Below are positions 17,263 to 26,049 of a stretch of DNA of 55,171 nt, one piece after another. The position numbers were made by a program, and so were the translations under genes. The stretch is from Nitrospira sp. (GTDB lineage: Bacteria; Nitrospirota; Nitrospiria; Nitrospirales; Nitrospiraceae). The stretch lies in NCBI GenBank assembly GCA_020853775.1, contig JADYYH010000112.1, positions 1-55,171 on the forward strand, in the 5' to 3' direction. Numbering within the stretch: position 1 is the stretch's first letter; every line of letters starts with the position of its first letter. The notes under the pieces are model-generated. The model searched no databases, was not told the DNA's origin, and saw nothing but the letters and a program-made list of their open reading frames with translations.

Positions 17263-18783
17263 TTAGGGCAACGTGCGATCAAGCAGGAATTGGATGAGCA
17301 GCCGCGTGCCGATCCCGGTGGGCCCCTTCGGAAGGTAGGCTCGCTCACGCTCGCTCCAGTCCGTGCTGGCGATGTCCAGATGGATCCACGGGCAGTCCCC
17401 GACAAACTTGCTCAGGAACAGCGCCGCGGTGATCATGCCTCCGCCCCGGCCACCGATATTCCGCATATCGGCCACATCGCTGCGTAACTGTTCGAAGTAT
17501 TCTTCCCAGAGCGGCATTTCCCACACGCGCTCACCGGCCCGCATGCCCGCATTCCGGACATGCTCTTTCAACTGATCGTTGTTGCCGAACATGCCGATCG
17601 CAAATTGGCCGAGCGCGACGACACAGGCTCCGGTCAACGTCGCGATGTCGATCAAGACCGCCGGTTTGTAGCGCGTGGCATAGGCCAAGGCATCCGAGAG
17701 GATCAATCGGCCCTCAGCATCGGTGTTTTGGACTTCGACGGTTTTTCCGGAGAGTGTCTTTACGATATCGCCTGGCCGCATCGCGCGACCACCCGGCATA
17801 TTTTCCGCGACCGGCAGGATACTCACCAGATGCACCGGCAACTTCAGTCGTGCTGCAGCCCGCATCGTCGCCAGCACCTCGGCGCCGCCCGTCATGTCGG
17901 CCTTCATGTGCTCCATATTTTCGGCCGGCTTCAGCGAAATACCGCCGGTGTCGAAGGTGATCGTCTTGCCGACCATGACCACGGGAGGATCGCCCTTCTT
18001 CGCCTTCGCGCCCTTGTATTCCAGAATGATGAACTTCGGCGGTTCGTGGCTGCCTTTCGCCACGCCGAGCAAGGCCCCCATGCCGAGTTGCTCCATATCC
18101 TTCTGCTCAAGCACCTTCAGCTTGACGCCCGGCTCGTTCGCCACGGCCTTGGCTTCTCGCACGATACGGCTCGGCGTCATGACATTGGCCGGATGGTTAC
18201 ACAGATCGCGGACCAGGACCGTGGCCTCCGCCGTCGCCACGCCGCGCCGGATACCCTCGGTGACCTGCGTCAGCAGCGATGCTTGCGCGACGTGGATCGT
18301 CAGCCGCTCGACGTCCACCGGCTTGCTTCCGTTCGCACTCCGGTAGGCTGTAAATTGGTAATTGCCAAGGATGGCACCTTCGGCCATGGCCTGCGCAGCG
18401 TCCTGAACTGGAAGCTCATCCAGCACCGCACCCGGCAGCACCACGCCGAATGAGGACACCTTGGCCTGGCGGACGCGTTTGACTGCAGCGCCTAACGCCT
18501 GGCGGAACGCGTCCAGACGTAAATCCTTTTCCTTCCCCAAGCCGGCTAACAGCAGCCGCTTTGCCTTGGCTTTGCCCTGCGTGTGTACTAACAATCCTTC
18601 GCCGAGTTTGCCTTCAAATTCCCCGCGCTGAATCAAGGCCGCGAGCTGTCCACCGAGCTGCGTGTTGATGGCGGCCGCTTCCGGGGACAGCTCTGATGCA
18701 CCCTCGCAACAGAGCAATACCAGCACCTCGGCGACTTCCTGTTCCGCCCGCCCAACCTGTGCTTGCACCTGAATCTTCTTCAT
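17263..18783 (-). CDS. pepA: Leucyl aminopeptidase (M17)
   Basis: About 506 residues from ATG 18783 (MKKIQVQAQVG), which has a GGAGG-like site upstream; the in-frame extension to 18879 is not needed. The C-terminal catalytic domain has the M17 signature NTDAEGRLILSDAL and the metal-binding KTITFDTGG region. It is a hexameric two-metal exopeptidase that removes N-terminal leucine and other residues; in some bacteria it also binds DNA at recombination sites. Length and motifs are normal. Confidence 0.95.
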   Translation of the reverse strand: MKKIQVQAQVGRAEQEVAEVLVLLCCEGASELSPEAAAINTQLGGQLAALIQRGEFEGKLGEGLLVHTQGKAKAKRLLLAGLGKEKDLRLDAFRQALGAAVKRVRQAKVSSFGVVLPGAVLDELPVQDAAQAMAEGAILGNYQFTAYRSANGSKPVDVERLTIHVAQASLLTQVTEGIRRGVATAEATVLVRDLCNHPANVMTPSRIVREAKAVANEPGVKLKVLEQKDMEQLGMGALLGVAKGSHEPPKFIILEYKGAKAKKGDPPVVMVGKTITFDTGGISLKPAENMEHMKADMTGGAEVLATMRAAARLKLPVHLVSILPVAENMPGGRAMRPGDIVKTLSGKTVEVQNTDAEGRLILSDALAYATRYKPAVLIDIATLTGACVVALGQFAIGMFGNNDQLKEHVRNAGMRAGERVWEMPLWEEYFEQLRSDVADMRNIGGRGGGMITAALFLSKFVGDCPWIHLDIASTDWSERERAYLPKGPTGIGTRLLIQFLLDRTLP

Positions 18784-18851
18784 CAATCCTCCCTCGTTCT
18801 TACCGTTCGCTGTTCCCGCATGGGCCGACGTACACAGCCAACCGGCCGTGG

Positions 18852-19550
18852 TTACACCCCGCGCATATCGGGCGCCCAAATCTGCTTATGCATTTGCAAC
18901 TGAAACCTGACCGGCAATCGATCGGTCAGCACCCATTCCGCCAATTGTCGCGCATCAACTTCGCCAAACACGGGACTCATCAGCACCGTACAGCGCGCCG
19001 CCAGATTCCGGCTGCGCACGACCTCGCGCGCCCATTCATAATCGGCCCGGTCCTTGATGACAAACTTGACTTCATCGCGCGGTGTCAGCCGATCGACATT
19101 CGGCCAATACATGCGCTCGGCCATGCCACTTCCAGGACATTTCACATCCAGCACGATGTGCACTCGTCCATCCACGCCGGACGTATCGACGGCCCCGCTG
19201 GTTTCCAGAAGTACCTCGAACCCCTCGTCGCAAAGCCTGGTCAACAAGGGCAGCGATGCCGCCTGGCTGAGCGGCTCGCCGCCCGTCACTTCCACCAAGG
19301 TGCACCCGAAGGCCCGCACCTGCGCGATGATGTCATCCTGCGCCAGATCCAGGCCGCCGTAAAACGCATAGGCGGTATCGCACCAGGTGCAGCGCAAAGG
19401 GCATCCCGTCAAACGAACGAAGACGCAGGGACGACCGGCGTGCGTCGACTCACCCTGAATGCTGTGAAAAATTTCGGTGACCTTCAGCATCGTGGGTAGA
19501 TGTGGCCAGTCAGCCTGTGATAACGAGTCGGCGGAGATCTTCATGTCCAT
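18852..19550 (-). CDS. queE: 7-carboxy-7-deazaguanine synthase, radical SAM
   Basis: 232 residues. The cluster-binding motif is CX3CX2C (CPLRCTWC), the slightly atypical-looking but normal motif of this family, followed by TGGEPL in the SAM-binding region. It converts carboxytetrahydropterin to the 7-deazaguanine base used for queuosine. No other queuosine genes are in the window. The stop of the upstream HAD gene overlaps its start by 10 bases; an ATG two codons in (19544) is an alternative start. Confidence 0.92.
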   Translation of the reverse strand: MDMKISADSLSQADWPHLPTMLKVTEIFHSIQGESTHAGRPCVFVRLTGCPLRCTWCDTAYAFYGGLDLAQDDIIAQVRAFGCTLVEVTGGEPLSQAASLPLLTRLCDEGFEVLLETSGAVDTSGVDGRVHIVLDVKCPGSGMAERMYWPNVDRLTPRDEVKFVIKDRADYEWAREVVRSRNLAARCTVLMSPVFGEVDARQLAEWVLTDRLPVRFQLQMHKQIWAPDMRGV

Positions 19551-20236
19551 GTGGTTATCGGCCAGCCGTTTCGCTGGGCGATACGGTCCATCCCTCGAAT
19601 AGGATTCACGACCAACGGATGGCCCACCATCTCCAGTAATTCAACATCGCCGGGACTATCGCCATAGGCAAACGACTGCGCCAGATCGATGCCTGAGTCC
19701 CGCGTCAGCCGCACAATCAACTCCCGCTTGCCGGGGCCATACGGGAGGGGCGCACAGACCTGCCCCGTAAACTGCCGCTCCTGCTGTTCGAGCCTGGCGG
19801 CGAGCAGGGTCGGGACCTCCAGCAATGCAGCCAGCGGAGCAATCAGGAAATCGAGGGACCCCGTGACCAGAACGATATGATGCCCGGCTCGGCGGTGCTC
19901 ATCCATGCGGGAGAGACCTTGGGCGGACAAACGGGGGCACAATTCGGTACGGCAAAATTCTTCAGCCAACGCTTCGACCTCAGCCGCACCCTTTCCTGCC
20001 AAATAGAGCTTCCGTTCCCGCAACGGGTGGAGCGACACCGGAGGCGCACATCGCAGCACCCACTGAATGCTGTCCCGCACCTCACGCCATCCCACGAGTC
20101 CCCGTTTCCAGAGAAAGCGAAAAAATCGCACTTCGCTGGCTTGTCCCGGGAGCAACGTATTGTCGACGTCAAAGAGCGCGGCGATGTCCGTCTGCCGTCC
20201 TGTATAGGAAATATGTGGGGCTGAGAGAGGCGTCAT
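19541..20236 (-). CDS. HAD-superfamily phosphatase, subfamily IB (SerB-like)
   Basis: About 231 residues from ATG 20236 (MTPLSAPHIS). The four HAD motifs are readable: DVDNTLL with the nucleophile Asp, the VTGS motif II, Lys in GPGKRELI, and YGDSPGD for magnesium binding. This subfamily includes phosphoserine phosphatase and TIGR01490 proteins; substrate cannot be told. The ORF extends upstream to 20347 but the extra part is Cys-rich and has no ribosome site. Translationally coupled to queE. Confidence 0.82.
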   Translation of the reverse strand: MTPLSAPHISYTGRQTDIAALFDVDNTLLPGQASEVRFFRFLWKRGLVGWREVRDSIQWVLRCAPPVSLHPLRERKLYLAGKGAAEVEALAEEFCRTELCPRLSAQGLSRMDEHRRAGHHIVLVTGSLDFLIAPLAALLEVPTLLAARLEQQERQFTGQVCAPLPYGPGKRELIVRLTRDSGIDLAQSFAYGDSPGDVELLEMVGHPLVVNPIRGMDRIAQRNGWPITTWT

Positions 20237-20326
20237 CTCGAACGTTGGTCCGCTGATCGCTGAAATGGGAAGGGGATGCCGCGTGTCCACGCAGCACGCG
20301 TCAGATTCTACCGGACAACTAGTTGA

Positions 20327-20356
20327 TTGACAAGCATTTTGGACCACTTCTATAAT
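20327..20356 (+). promoter_or_regulatory. Perfect consensus sigma-70 promoter for tRNA-Leu(GAG)
   Basis: TTGACA at 20327-20332 and TATAAT at 20351-20356, both 6 of 6, separated by 18 bases. Transcription should begin near 20363, leaving a leader of about 100 bases before the tRNA. The leader holds an 8-base-pair hairpin, GAACGGGT (20391-20398) with ACCCGTTC (20408-20415), perhaps a processing signal. It is divergent to the HAD gene that starts at 20236. Confidence 0.8.
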
Positions 20357-20462
20357 GCGCTTCCTCTGGGGTCTGGGGACTACGTAACGAGAACGGGTAC
20401 TTCATCGACCCGTTCGGGACGTCAGCACCCTGCCTCATGTGTCGACGGAGAGCGATCCGGTT

Positions 20463-20546
20463 GCCGAAGTGGTGGAATGGCAGACACGCACGTTTGAGGG
20501 GCGTGTGGCGCAAGCCGTGCGGGTTCAAGTCCCGCCTTCGGCACCA
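20463..20546 (+). tRNA. tRNA-Leu (anticodon GAG)
   Basis: Acceptor GCCGAAG (20463-20469) pairs with CTTCGGC (20536-20542), then A and an encoded CCA (20544-20546). The anticodon stem CACGT/GCGTG, with a G-T pair next to the loop, encloses TTGAGGG, giving anticodon GAG, which reads CUC. A long variable arm and a T arm (CGGGTTCAAGTCCCG) mark a class II tRNA. Confidence 0.95.
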
Positions 20547-20937
20547 AACTCAGCAGTGGCCGACAGACATTCCACTCACTGCAGTGGGATGAGAGTCGGA
20601 AACTTTCAGCGAGTCTCCCTTCTTTCCGCATCCTCATCATCCAAGCACATTCCATGCTCCTGCTGACACCCATGGGCTAGTGGCGGTCCCATGCTGCCCC
20701 GCCGATAAATGGCCCTACCACACTAGGGCCCAATTACGTGGCGAAATTTCAATCATCTCTCACCGCATGGTCGAGCTTGGTGATATGATGCGGATCCTGC
20801 AGGCGATGAAGCGCACTGAGGTACGTATTCGTGCCCCCATAATTTTAGGGACCCACCAGCACCAGCCGGATGGACTCCATGGTGGGGTACCGGGCTGACC
20901 GCATCAGTCCACCTCAGTGCAGATGAAGGAGTACCGT
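20547..20937. other. Intergenic region between tRNA-Leu and the histidine-kinase-like gene, with three inverted repeats
   Basis: 391 bases with no convincing gene. It holds three inverted repeats: CCACT/AGTGG (20572-20587), a perfect 7-base stem GGCCCTA/TAGGGCC with a 6-base loop (20711-20730), and ACCCACCA (20851-20858) facing TGGTGGGGT (20880-20888) with one bulge. None is followed by a T run, so none is a textbook terminator. The last lies about 50 bases before the downstream start codon and could affect translation or bind a regulator. Confidence 0.4.
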
Positions 20938-22548
20938 GTGAGCGCGCAAGACTTGGCAGCGGCCTTTCCCTCCTCGGAGGATTTCCGGTCGATTGAGGCC
21001 GTGGTCCGTACCCTGTCCGGGCAGGCATCGATCGGCATTTTCCTCTCGAACCCGGAAGGGCAGACCCTGTATCTCAATGAACGCCTGCGCCGCATGGCTG
21101 GATTTTCCACAACATCGGCATCAGGAGAATGTTGGCTCACGGCTCTTGCCCCTGAAGATCACGACGTCATTGTCACCGAATGGTCGGCAGCCACCGGGCA
21201 GGCTCGGAGTTTTTCACGAGAATTTCGCTTTCACAGACCCGATGGATCCCTCCGCTGGGTGATGGCGGAAGCGTTTCCTTTACGCGACGGGGGTGCTCCG
21301 CCCAGCGGATACGTGGGCGTGATCCGCGATATCACCCCGCGACATCTGGCCCTCGAAGCCTTACATGCCTGTGAAGACCGCTACCGGAGCTTGGCCGCAC
21401 TTGCGCCTCAGGCAATCGTGGTCTACGCGGACGACACCGTTCTGTTCATGAATGACGCGGGATTGAGCCTCTTTAGTCTGCCGACAGCGCCCTCGGTTGA
21501 AGAACGTTCCCTCTTGGAATGCTTCCCAAAAGGATTCCTGCAGGACCTTCCCGTGGCAAACCTCACTCATGGAACGGCCTCCGCCACCCCCGTGGAGCGA
21601 CAATACGTTCGCGCCGATGGAACGCGTCTAGATATGGAATTGGTAGCAAGCCCGGTGACCTTTGATGGCCACTCGGCCATTCAGGTCCTGGCCACAGATA
21701 TCACGGCACAAAAAGATGCCGCGGCGCAGTTGCGCCGGGCGCACAAATTGGCTGCAGTGGCGACCCTTGCCGGCGGCATCGCACATGAGTTCAATAACTG
21801 CCTGACCGCCATCATGGGATTCTCCGATCTGGCCTTACCGTTACTTGTGCCGGACAGTCGCGTGTATGGTCACGTCCAGCAAGTGGTCCTCGCATCGAAA
21901 CGAGCCAGAGATCTGGTGACCCAGATGCTCATGTTCGGCCGCCAGGCAGAGGGCATCAAACAACCGGTCTCTCTCGATATCCTCCTGAAAGAAACCTTGC
22001 GAATCATGAAAGGGACACTGCCCGATAACATTAGCCTTCGCGAGTGGATTCCCGGGGCCACCCATCCGGTTTATGCCGACCCGACCCAGATTCACCAAAT
22101 TTGCATGCAGCTGCTGGCCCGTTCCGAGTTAGCCATGAAACCGGACGGTGGCATCCTGGAAGTGCGCCTCGACTATGTCCACCTGACCCCTTCGACGAAC
22201 GAACACGATCTCCCACTTCGCCCTGGCCACTATGTCTGCCTGACGGTTTCCGATACAGGCGAGGAAGTGAATGCCCAAGACCACCGTCATAAAGTGGGGC
22301 CGTTGTTCGCCAATCTTCCGGATGGAACCCAAGCCGGGACGGAACTCGCAGGGATTCAACGCATGGTGAACGAACATGATGGAACGCTCCGTTCCACCAG
22401 CACGGTCGGCCAGGGAACGACCATTGAAGTGTACCTACCTGCGATACTTCCCCCGGGATCCATAGGCGCGGCCGCCTCGCCCCGAGCAAGTGCAGCAGAC
22501 ATCACAGGACAGAAGGAATTTCTTGCTGAGCGCGACAAAGAGCGATAG
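20938..22548 (+). CDS. PAS-containing histidine kinase-like protein with degenerate ATP-binding domain
   Basis: About 536 residues from the GTG at 20938, chosen because AAGGAG ends 6 bases upstream. Two PAS domains (about 25-140, ending GVIRDITPRH, and about 150-260) precede a HisKA dimerisation domain with an intact H-box, GGIAHEFNNCLTAIMG (His about 283). The HATPase part is recognisable by its frame (PDGGILEV near 402-409, LTVSDTG, VGQGTTIEVYLP) but the N-box asparagines are gone (QLLARSELAM), the G1 box reads DTGEEV instead of DTGxGM, and GTGLGL is GTELAG. It probably cannot autophosphorylate. A receiver gene follows after 107 bases. Confidence 0.82.
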   Translation: MSAQDLAAAFPSSEDFRSIEAVVRTLSGQASIGIFLSNPEGQTLYLNERLRRMAGFSTTSASGECWLTALAPEDHDVIVTEWSAATGQARSFSREFRFHRPDGSLRWVMAEAFPLRDGGAPPSGYVGVIRDITPRHLALEALHACEDRYRSLAALAPQAIVVYADDTVLFMNDAGLSLFSLPTAPSVEERSLLECFPKGFLQDLPVANLTHGTASATPVERQYVRADGTRLDMELVASPVTFDGHSAIQVLATDITAQKDAAAQLRRAHKLAAVATLAGGIAHEFNNCLTAIMGFSDLALPLLVPDSRVYGHVQQVVLASKRARDLVTQMLMFGRQAEGIKQPVSLDILLKETLRIMKGTLPDNISLREWIPGATHPVYADPTQIHQICMQLLARSELAMKPDGGILEVRLDYVHLTPSTNEHDLPLRPGHYVCLTVSDTGEEVNAQDHRHKVGPLFANLPDGTQAGTELAGIQRMVNEHDGTLRSTSTVGQGTTIEVYLPAILPPGSIGAAASPRASAADITGQKEFLAERDKER

Positions 22549-22655
22549 ATTCGCAATGAGTGCCGGGCACCCCAGAGGGATCAGCACCAGCCCTCTCTGC
22601 AGGACCGCACAACTTGCCTCAGAGAGCCATTACTAGAACTCCTGCGAGGAACGTT

Positions 22656-23027
22656 ATGCCATCGGTTTTGATTGTGGACGACGAAGAAGCTATTCGCCGG
22701 CTTATCCGCAGCACGCTCGAGCAGGCAGGCTATCGTGTCCAAGAAGCGGCCGACGGCAAGGAAGGTTTGTCGCACTATCGTCAATCACCCGCAGATCTGG
22801 TGATTATGGATATTCTCATGCCTGACCAGGACGGCTTGGAGAGCATTTTGACCTTGCGGCGTGAATTCCCCAACGCCAAAATCATGGCCATCACCGGTGG
22901 CAGCGACATGATCGGCATCCTCAATTTCCTGGATGTCGCCCGCATGCTCGGCGCCCGCCGCACACTCCAAAAACCCTTCGAGATGCAACAGCTGCTGGAC
23001 GCCGTTCAGTCTGAGATTGCCGGCTGA
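22656..23027 (+). CDS. Single-domain response regulator (CheY-like receiver)
   Basis: About 123 residues from ATG 22656 (MPSVLIVDDEE), preceded by GCGAGGA. The acidic pocket is Asp8/Asp9, the phosphoacceptor Asp52 in VIMDILMP, the conserved Thr80 in AITGG, and Lys106 in LQKPF: a complete receiver with no output domain. It follows the degenerate kinase gene on the same strand. Since that kinase looks inactive, the receiver may be phosphorylated by another kinase or be held by the pseudokinase. Confidence 0.88.
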   Translation: MPSVLIVDDEEAIRRLIRSTLEQAGYRVQEAADGKEGLSHYRQSPADLVIMDILMPDQDGLESILTLRREFPNAKIMAITGGSDMIGILNFLDVARMLGARRTLQKPFEMQQLLDAVQSEIAG

Positions 23028-23138
23028 CGAAACACGTCCGCTCGCTTACCGCCGCGCATCGGTCCATTGACTTCCAGCCCATCGATCCGCACACTACGCC
23101 CGCTTCGTTTCCCTTTTCGCGAGAACGAGATCGTACGC

Positions 23139-23573
23139 ATGACCTGGTGGACTCCTCAACTGCACGCGGTACTCGGCGGCCTGGTCGTCGCCGGCGGCAT
23201 CTTTGTCATGTGGGATCAAGCAGGGGTCGTCTGGACACTGCTCGTCGCCGCTGTGGCAACCGCGGTTCTTCTCTGGCAGGCACGCAGCATCGGGGCCGTC
23301 TGGGCCTGGACGACATTGGGCCTTGGCATTGAAAGCATGACCTGGCCGATTGTGACCATGGTGCGGATCCGGATGGAAGGCATTCAGCCAACCGAAGAAC
23401 AGATGGGAACGATTCTGAACGCTGTGCTCTTCGGCCTGTTCACCTCGGTGTTCTGGGTGACGTTTGCCCTGGGCCTCTTCAAACGGCTGCGGGAACAGAA
23501 CGCGCCACCGGTTCCGGTTCAAGAGGGCACACCGGCCACACCGAGCGGCAAGAAAAAGCGCGCCCGAAACTGA
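23139..23573 (+). CDS. Small hypothetical inner-membrane protein
   Basis: About 144 residues from ATG 23139 (MTWWTPQLHAV). Four hydrophobic segments can be seen (about 9-27, 29-45, 48-66 and 90-112), ending in a basic tail, SGKKKRARN. No family recognised. The in-frame TTG at 23067 would add 24 basic residues. It converges with priA, leaving only 6 bases between the stops. Confidence 0.6.
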   Translation: MTWWTPQLHAVLGGLVVAGGIFVMWDQAGVVWTLLVAAVATAVLLWQARSIGAVWAWTTLGLGIESMTWPIVTMVRIRMEGIQPTEEQMGTILNAVLFGLFTSVFWVTFALGLFKRLREQNAPPVPVQEGTPATPSGKKKRARN

Positions 23574-23579
23574 CTCGGT

Positions 23580-25922
23580 TCACGCCATCGAGACCGGATC
23601 GACGTCAATATCATACCGGAGACCACCCCGACGGGATTCCCGCTCCAGATCCTCGCGCGTCCGCATGGCGATCTCCTTCCCGGCCTCCAGAGAGCTGGAC
23701 TTAATCAGAATCTGCCAGCAGTATCGACCTCGCCTGAGAACATGCGAGGCCGGAGATGGCCCCAAGACCGCCACCGTCCGTTCTCTGCCTGCAGCGTGGG
23801 CTCTCAATAACGCCGCCCAACGCTCGGCAGCGTGACACACTACCGCCTCCTTCGTCCCGGACACATCCAATCTGACCAGGCAAGTCCAGGGCGGATACTG
23901 GAGCATCTGCCGGAAGGCCTGCTCCTGCTGCACAAACACCTCTTCGTCACCGGAGGCCAGGGCCATGATCGCATGATGGTCCGCGAGGCGCGTCTGTATA
24001 AGAAGCTGGCCACCAACAGAGGCAGGACGGGCCAGAGCGGCAGCGTCCAGAAGGGCATGATACATCCGTTCCGCGGAACGGAAATCGGGAACGTGGAGAC
24101 CGGCATCTGCATCGGGCAGCGCGACGAACAACGCCCGCCCGTGAAGACCCAGACGAAATATCATCTGTGTCCCGATCAGAATATCAATATCCCCAGCGGT
24201 CAGCAGCCGGTGCAAAGCCCGCGCATCGGCAGGACGACGAATCGTTTCGCCATCCACTCGTCCCACCCGCGCCTGGGGAAACTGGCGTCGGACGGCCTCC
24301 TCGACACGTTCCGTTCCCGACCCCACCGGTTCCAACTTCAGCGATTGGCAGCGGGGACAATGTTCGGGCACCGGTTTGGTTCGGCCGCAGTAGTGGCACC
24401 GGATATGGTTGCTTCGCCGAAAGAAGGTCAACGCGACACTACAGGCATCGCACTGCGGCATGGCCCCGCAGTCCCCGCAATGGAGGACACTCGCAAAGCC
24501 TTTGCGATTCAGGTACAGAATCGACAAGGCGTTCTGCCGCAACGCGCCACGCAGTCCTTCGATCAGGAGAGGCGACAATACCGTGCCTCCTCCGGCGTCT
24601 CTGGGAGAGTTCTTCATATCGATCACGTTCACTATCGGCAGTTGCTCTGGGGCACGATACACACATGCCGTCAGGCGTCCTTCCTGAACCGCCGACAGAC
24701 TTTCGAGAGACGGATGATTCGAGGCGAGCACCAACACTGCACCTTCGCGGGAAGCACGATAGTGCGCAACCTCTCGGGCATGATAGCGAGGCACCTGCTC
24801 TTCTTTGAGGGACGCATCATCCTCCCCTTCCACCCACACAAGACCTAGCTGCGCCAGGGGAGCGAAGACCGCCATGCGGGTGCCGATCAGAATTTTGACG
24901 GAGCCCTCTTGCGCCGCCTGCCACACCGCTGCCCGCGCTTTCATCGATAAACCGCTGTGCAGAAGCATCGGCCGTTCGCCTCTTGCGGCCAGAAATCCAG
25001 CCAATCGACCCGCTTGCTCGACATCGCCCGCGAGAATCAACACCTGCTTCCCAAGGCGAATGATGGCCTGGGCCGCCTGGATCAGACACCACTGTCTGGT
25101 GCGGTGGGCTCCCTGCAAGAGCACGGGAGAAAGGGTCCTCTTCGCACGTGCCTGTTCCAGAACGGCCGGCCACAGCATGGCCTCGGGGGGATTAGGTTCA
25201 ACACTATCAGCAGTCTCTCCCGGCTCCATAGGAAGACCGACTGCTGACGTGTCGCCATGCAGCGTTGCGGGACGGTGGGTTCTGGAAGCGACCGGTTCAT
25301 CACAGCGGCCCACCAGCCCCTGCTGAACCAGTGTGTGCAAGGCGAGTGTTAAACGGGCATTGTCCCCCTTCAGAAACGTCGTCGCCATGATCCCTTTGGG
25401 ACGCCGGCGCAAGCGGGCGAGTAACTCTGTTTCGGTCTCTCCCAACGGCTCCACGGAGGAATGCATTGCCAGGCCCTGCGCTGTCAGCACATATCGAGGC
25501 TGAGGCGGCCGCGCTCGAGCGACAGGAGGCAGAACAAGCTTGATACATTGCCCCCATGGTGCGGCATACCGCTCCGCCACCCAGTGACTGAGTGCGATTT
25601 GCTCGCTGGTCAGCAGGTGGTCCGATGACGCCGCGCTCAGCGAACGAATGGTCTTGAGGCCCTTTTGGGGTGCGCCAGGTGGGAGCCGGGGATACACCGC
25701 AATCACGAGGCCGTGAAGATCTTGGGAGCCAAACGGCACAACCACTGAACGTCCGACGACGACCCGGTCCTTGAGTTCTGGCGGGATGATATAGGTGAAC
25801 GGTCGGTGAAGCCGACGTGGCAATACCACGTCAACATAGGCAGGAACAGGCGCAGGAACCATCGGGCTGGTTCGCTGCGAGCGAGGGTCGAGCATGCGGC
25901 ATTCTAACAACACCGGCTCCAT
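23580..25922 (-). CDS. priA: PriA-family primosomal protein N' without recognisable helicase motifs
   Basis: Up to 780 residues; the start is unsure (ATGs at 25922, 25895 and 25862; the family region begins at YVDVVLPRRLHRPFTYI). The 3'-DNA-binding N-terminal domain, the eight zinc-binding Cys (482, 485, 491, 494, 509, 512, 522, 525) and the C-terminal domain ending in DIDVDPVSMA are well kept. The ATPase motifs are not: Walker A is GAHRTRQW (271-278), DEEH is EGED (365-368), the GSATP motif is ASNHPS, and motif VI (QVAGRAGR in E. coli) is DAAALARP. It should still recognise forks and restart replication as a scaffold but not hydrolyse ATP. Confidence 0.88.
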   Translation of the reverse strand: MEPVLLECRMLDPRSQRTSPMVPAPVPAYVDVVLPRRLHRPFTYIIPPELKDRVVVGRSVVVPFGSQDLHGLVIAVYPRLPPGAPQKGLKTIRSLSAASSDHLLTSEQIALSHWVAERYAAPWGQCIKLVLPPVARARPPQPRYVLTAQGLAMHSSVEPLGETETELLARLRRRPKGIMATTFLKGDNARLTLALHTLVQQGLVGRCDEPVASRTHRPATLHGDTSAVGLPMEPGETADSVEPNPPEAMLWPAVLEQARAKRTLSPVLLQGAHRTRQWCLIQAAQAIIRLGKQVLILAGDVEQAGRLAGFLAARGERPMLLHSGLSMKARAAVWQAAQEGSVKILIGTRMAVFAPLAQLGLVWVEGEDDASLKEEQVPRYHAREVAHYRASREGAVLVLASNHPSLESLSAVQEGRLTACVYRAPEQLPIVNVIDMKNSPRDAGGGTVLSPLLIEGLRGALRQNALSILYLNRKGFASVLHCGDCGAMPQCDACSVALTFFRRSNHIRCHYCGRTKPVPEHCPRCQSLKLEPVGSGTERVEEAVRRQFPQARVGRVDGETIRRPADARALHRLLTAGDIDILIGTQMIFRLGLHGRALFVALPDADAGLHVPDFRSAERMYHALLDAAALARPASVGGQLLIQTRLADHHAIMALASGDEEVFVQQEQAFRQMLQYPPWTCLVRLDVSGTKEAVVCHAAERWAALLRAHAAGRERTVAVLGPSPASHVLRRGRYCWQILIKSSSLEAGKEIAMRTREDLERESRRGGLRYDIDVDPVSMA

Positions 25923-26049
25923 GCAACAATGACAAGCGCGTGCGTGCGCGAGAAATGAACAGGACAGGGAGTTCAGGTAAGAGAGCGGCTACAGGGAGGG
26001 CACTGGACGCGACGTCCGGCTTCTTGCAACAAACCAGCCCTCGCGTCGA

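Noticed and set aside
20422-20673. 83-residue minus-strand ORF over the second tRNA-Leu
   Set aside because: Again antisense to a tRNA, with the familiar spurious GLEPARLAP-type peptide and no ribosome site.
20547-20937. Integrated element at the tRNA-Leu gene
   Set aside because: No integrase, no repeated tRNA 3' end and no change in composition were seen downstream.
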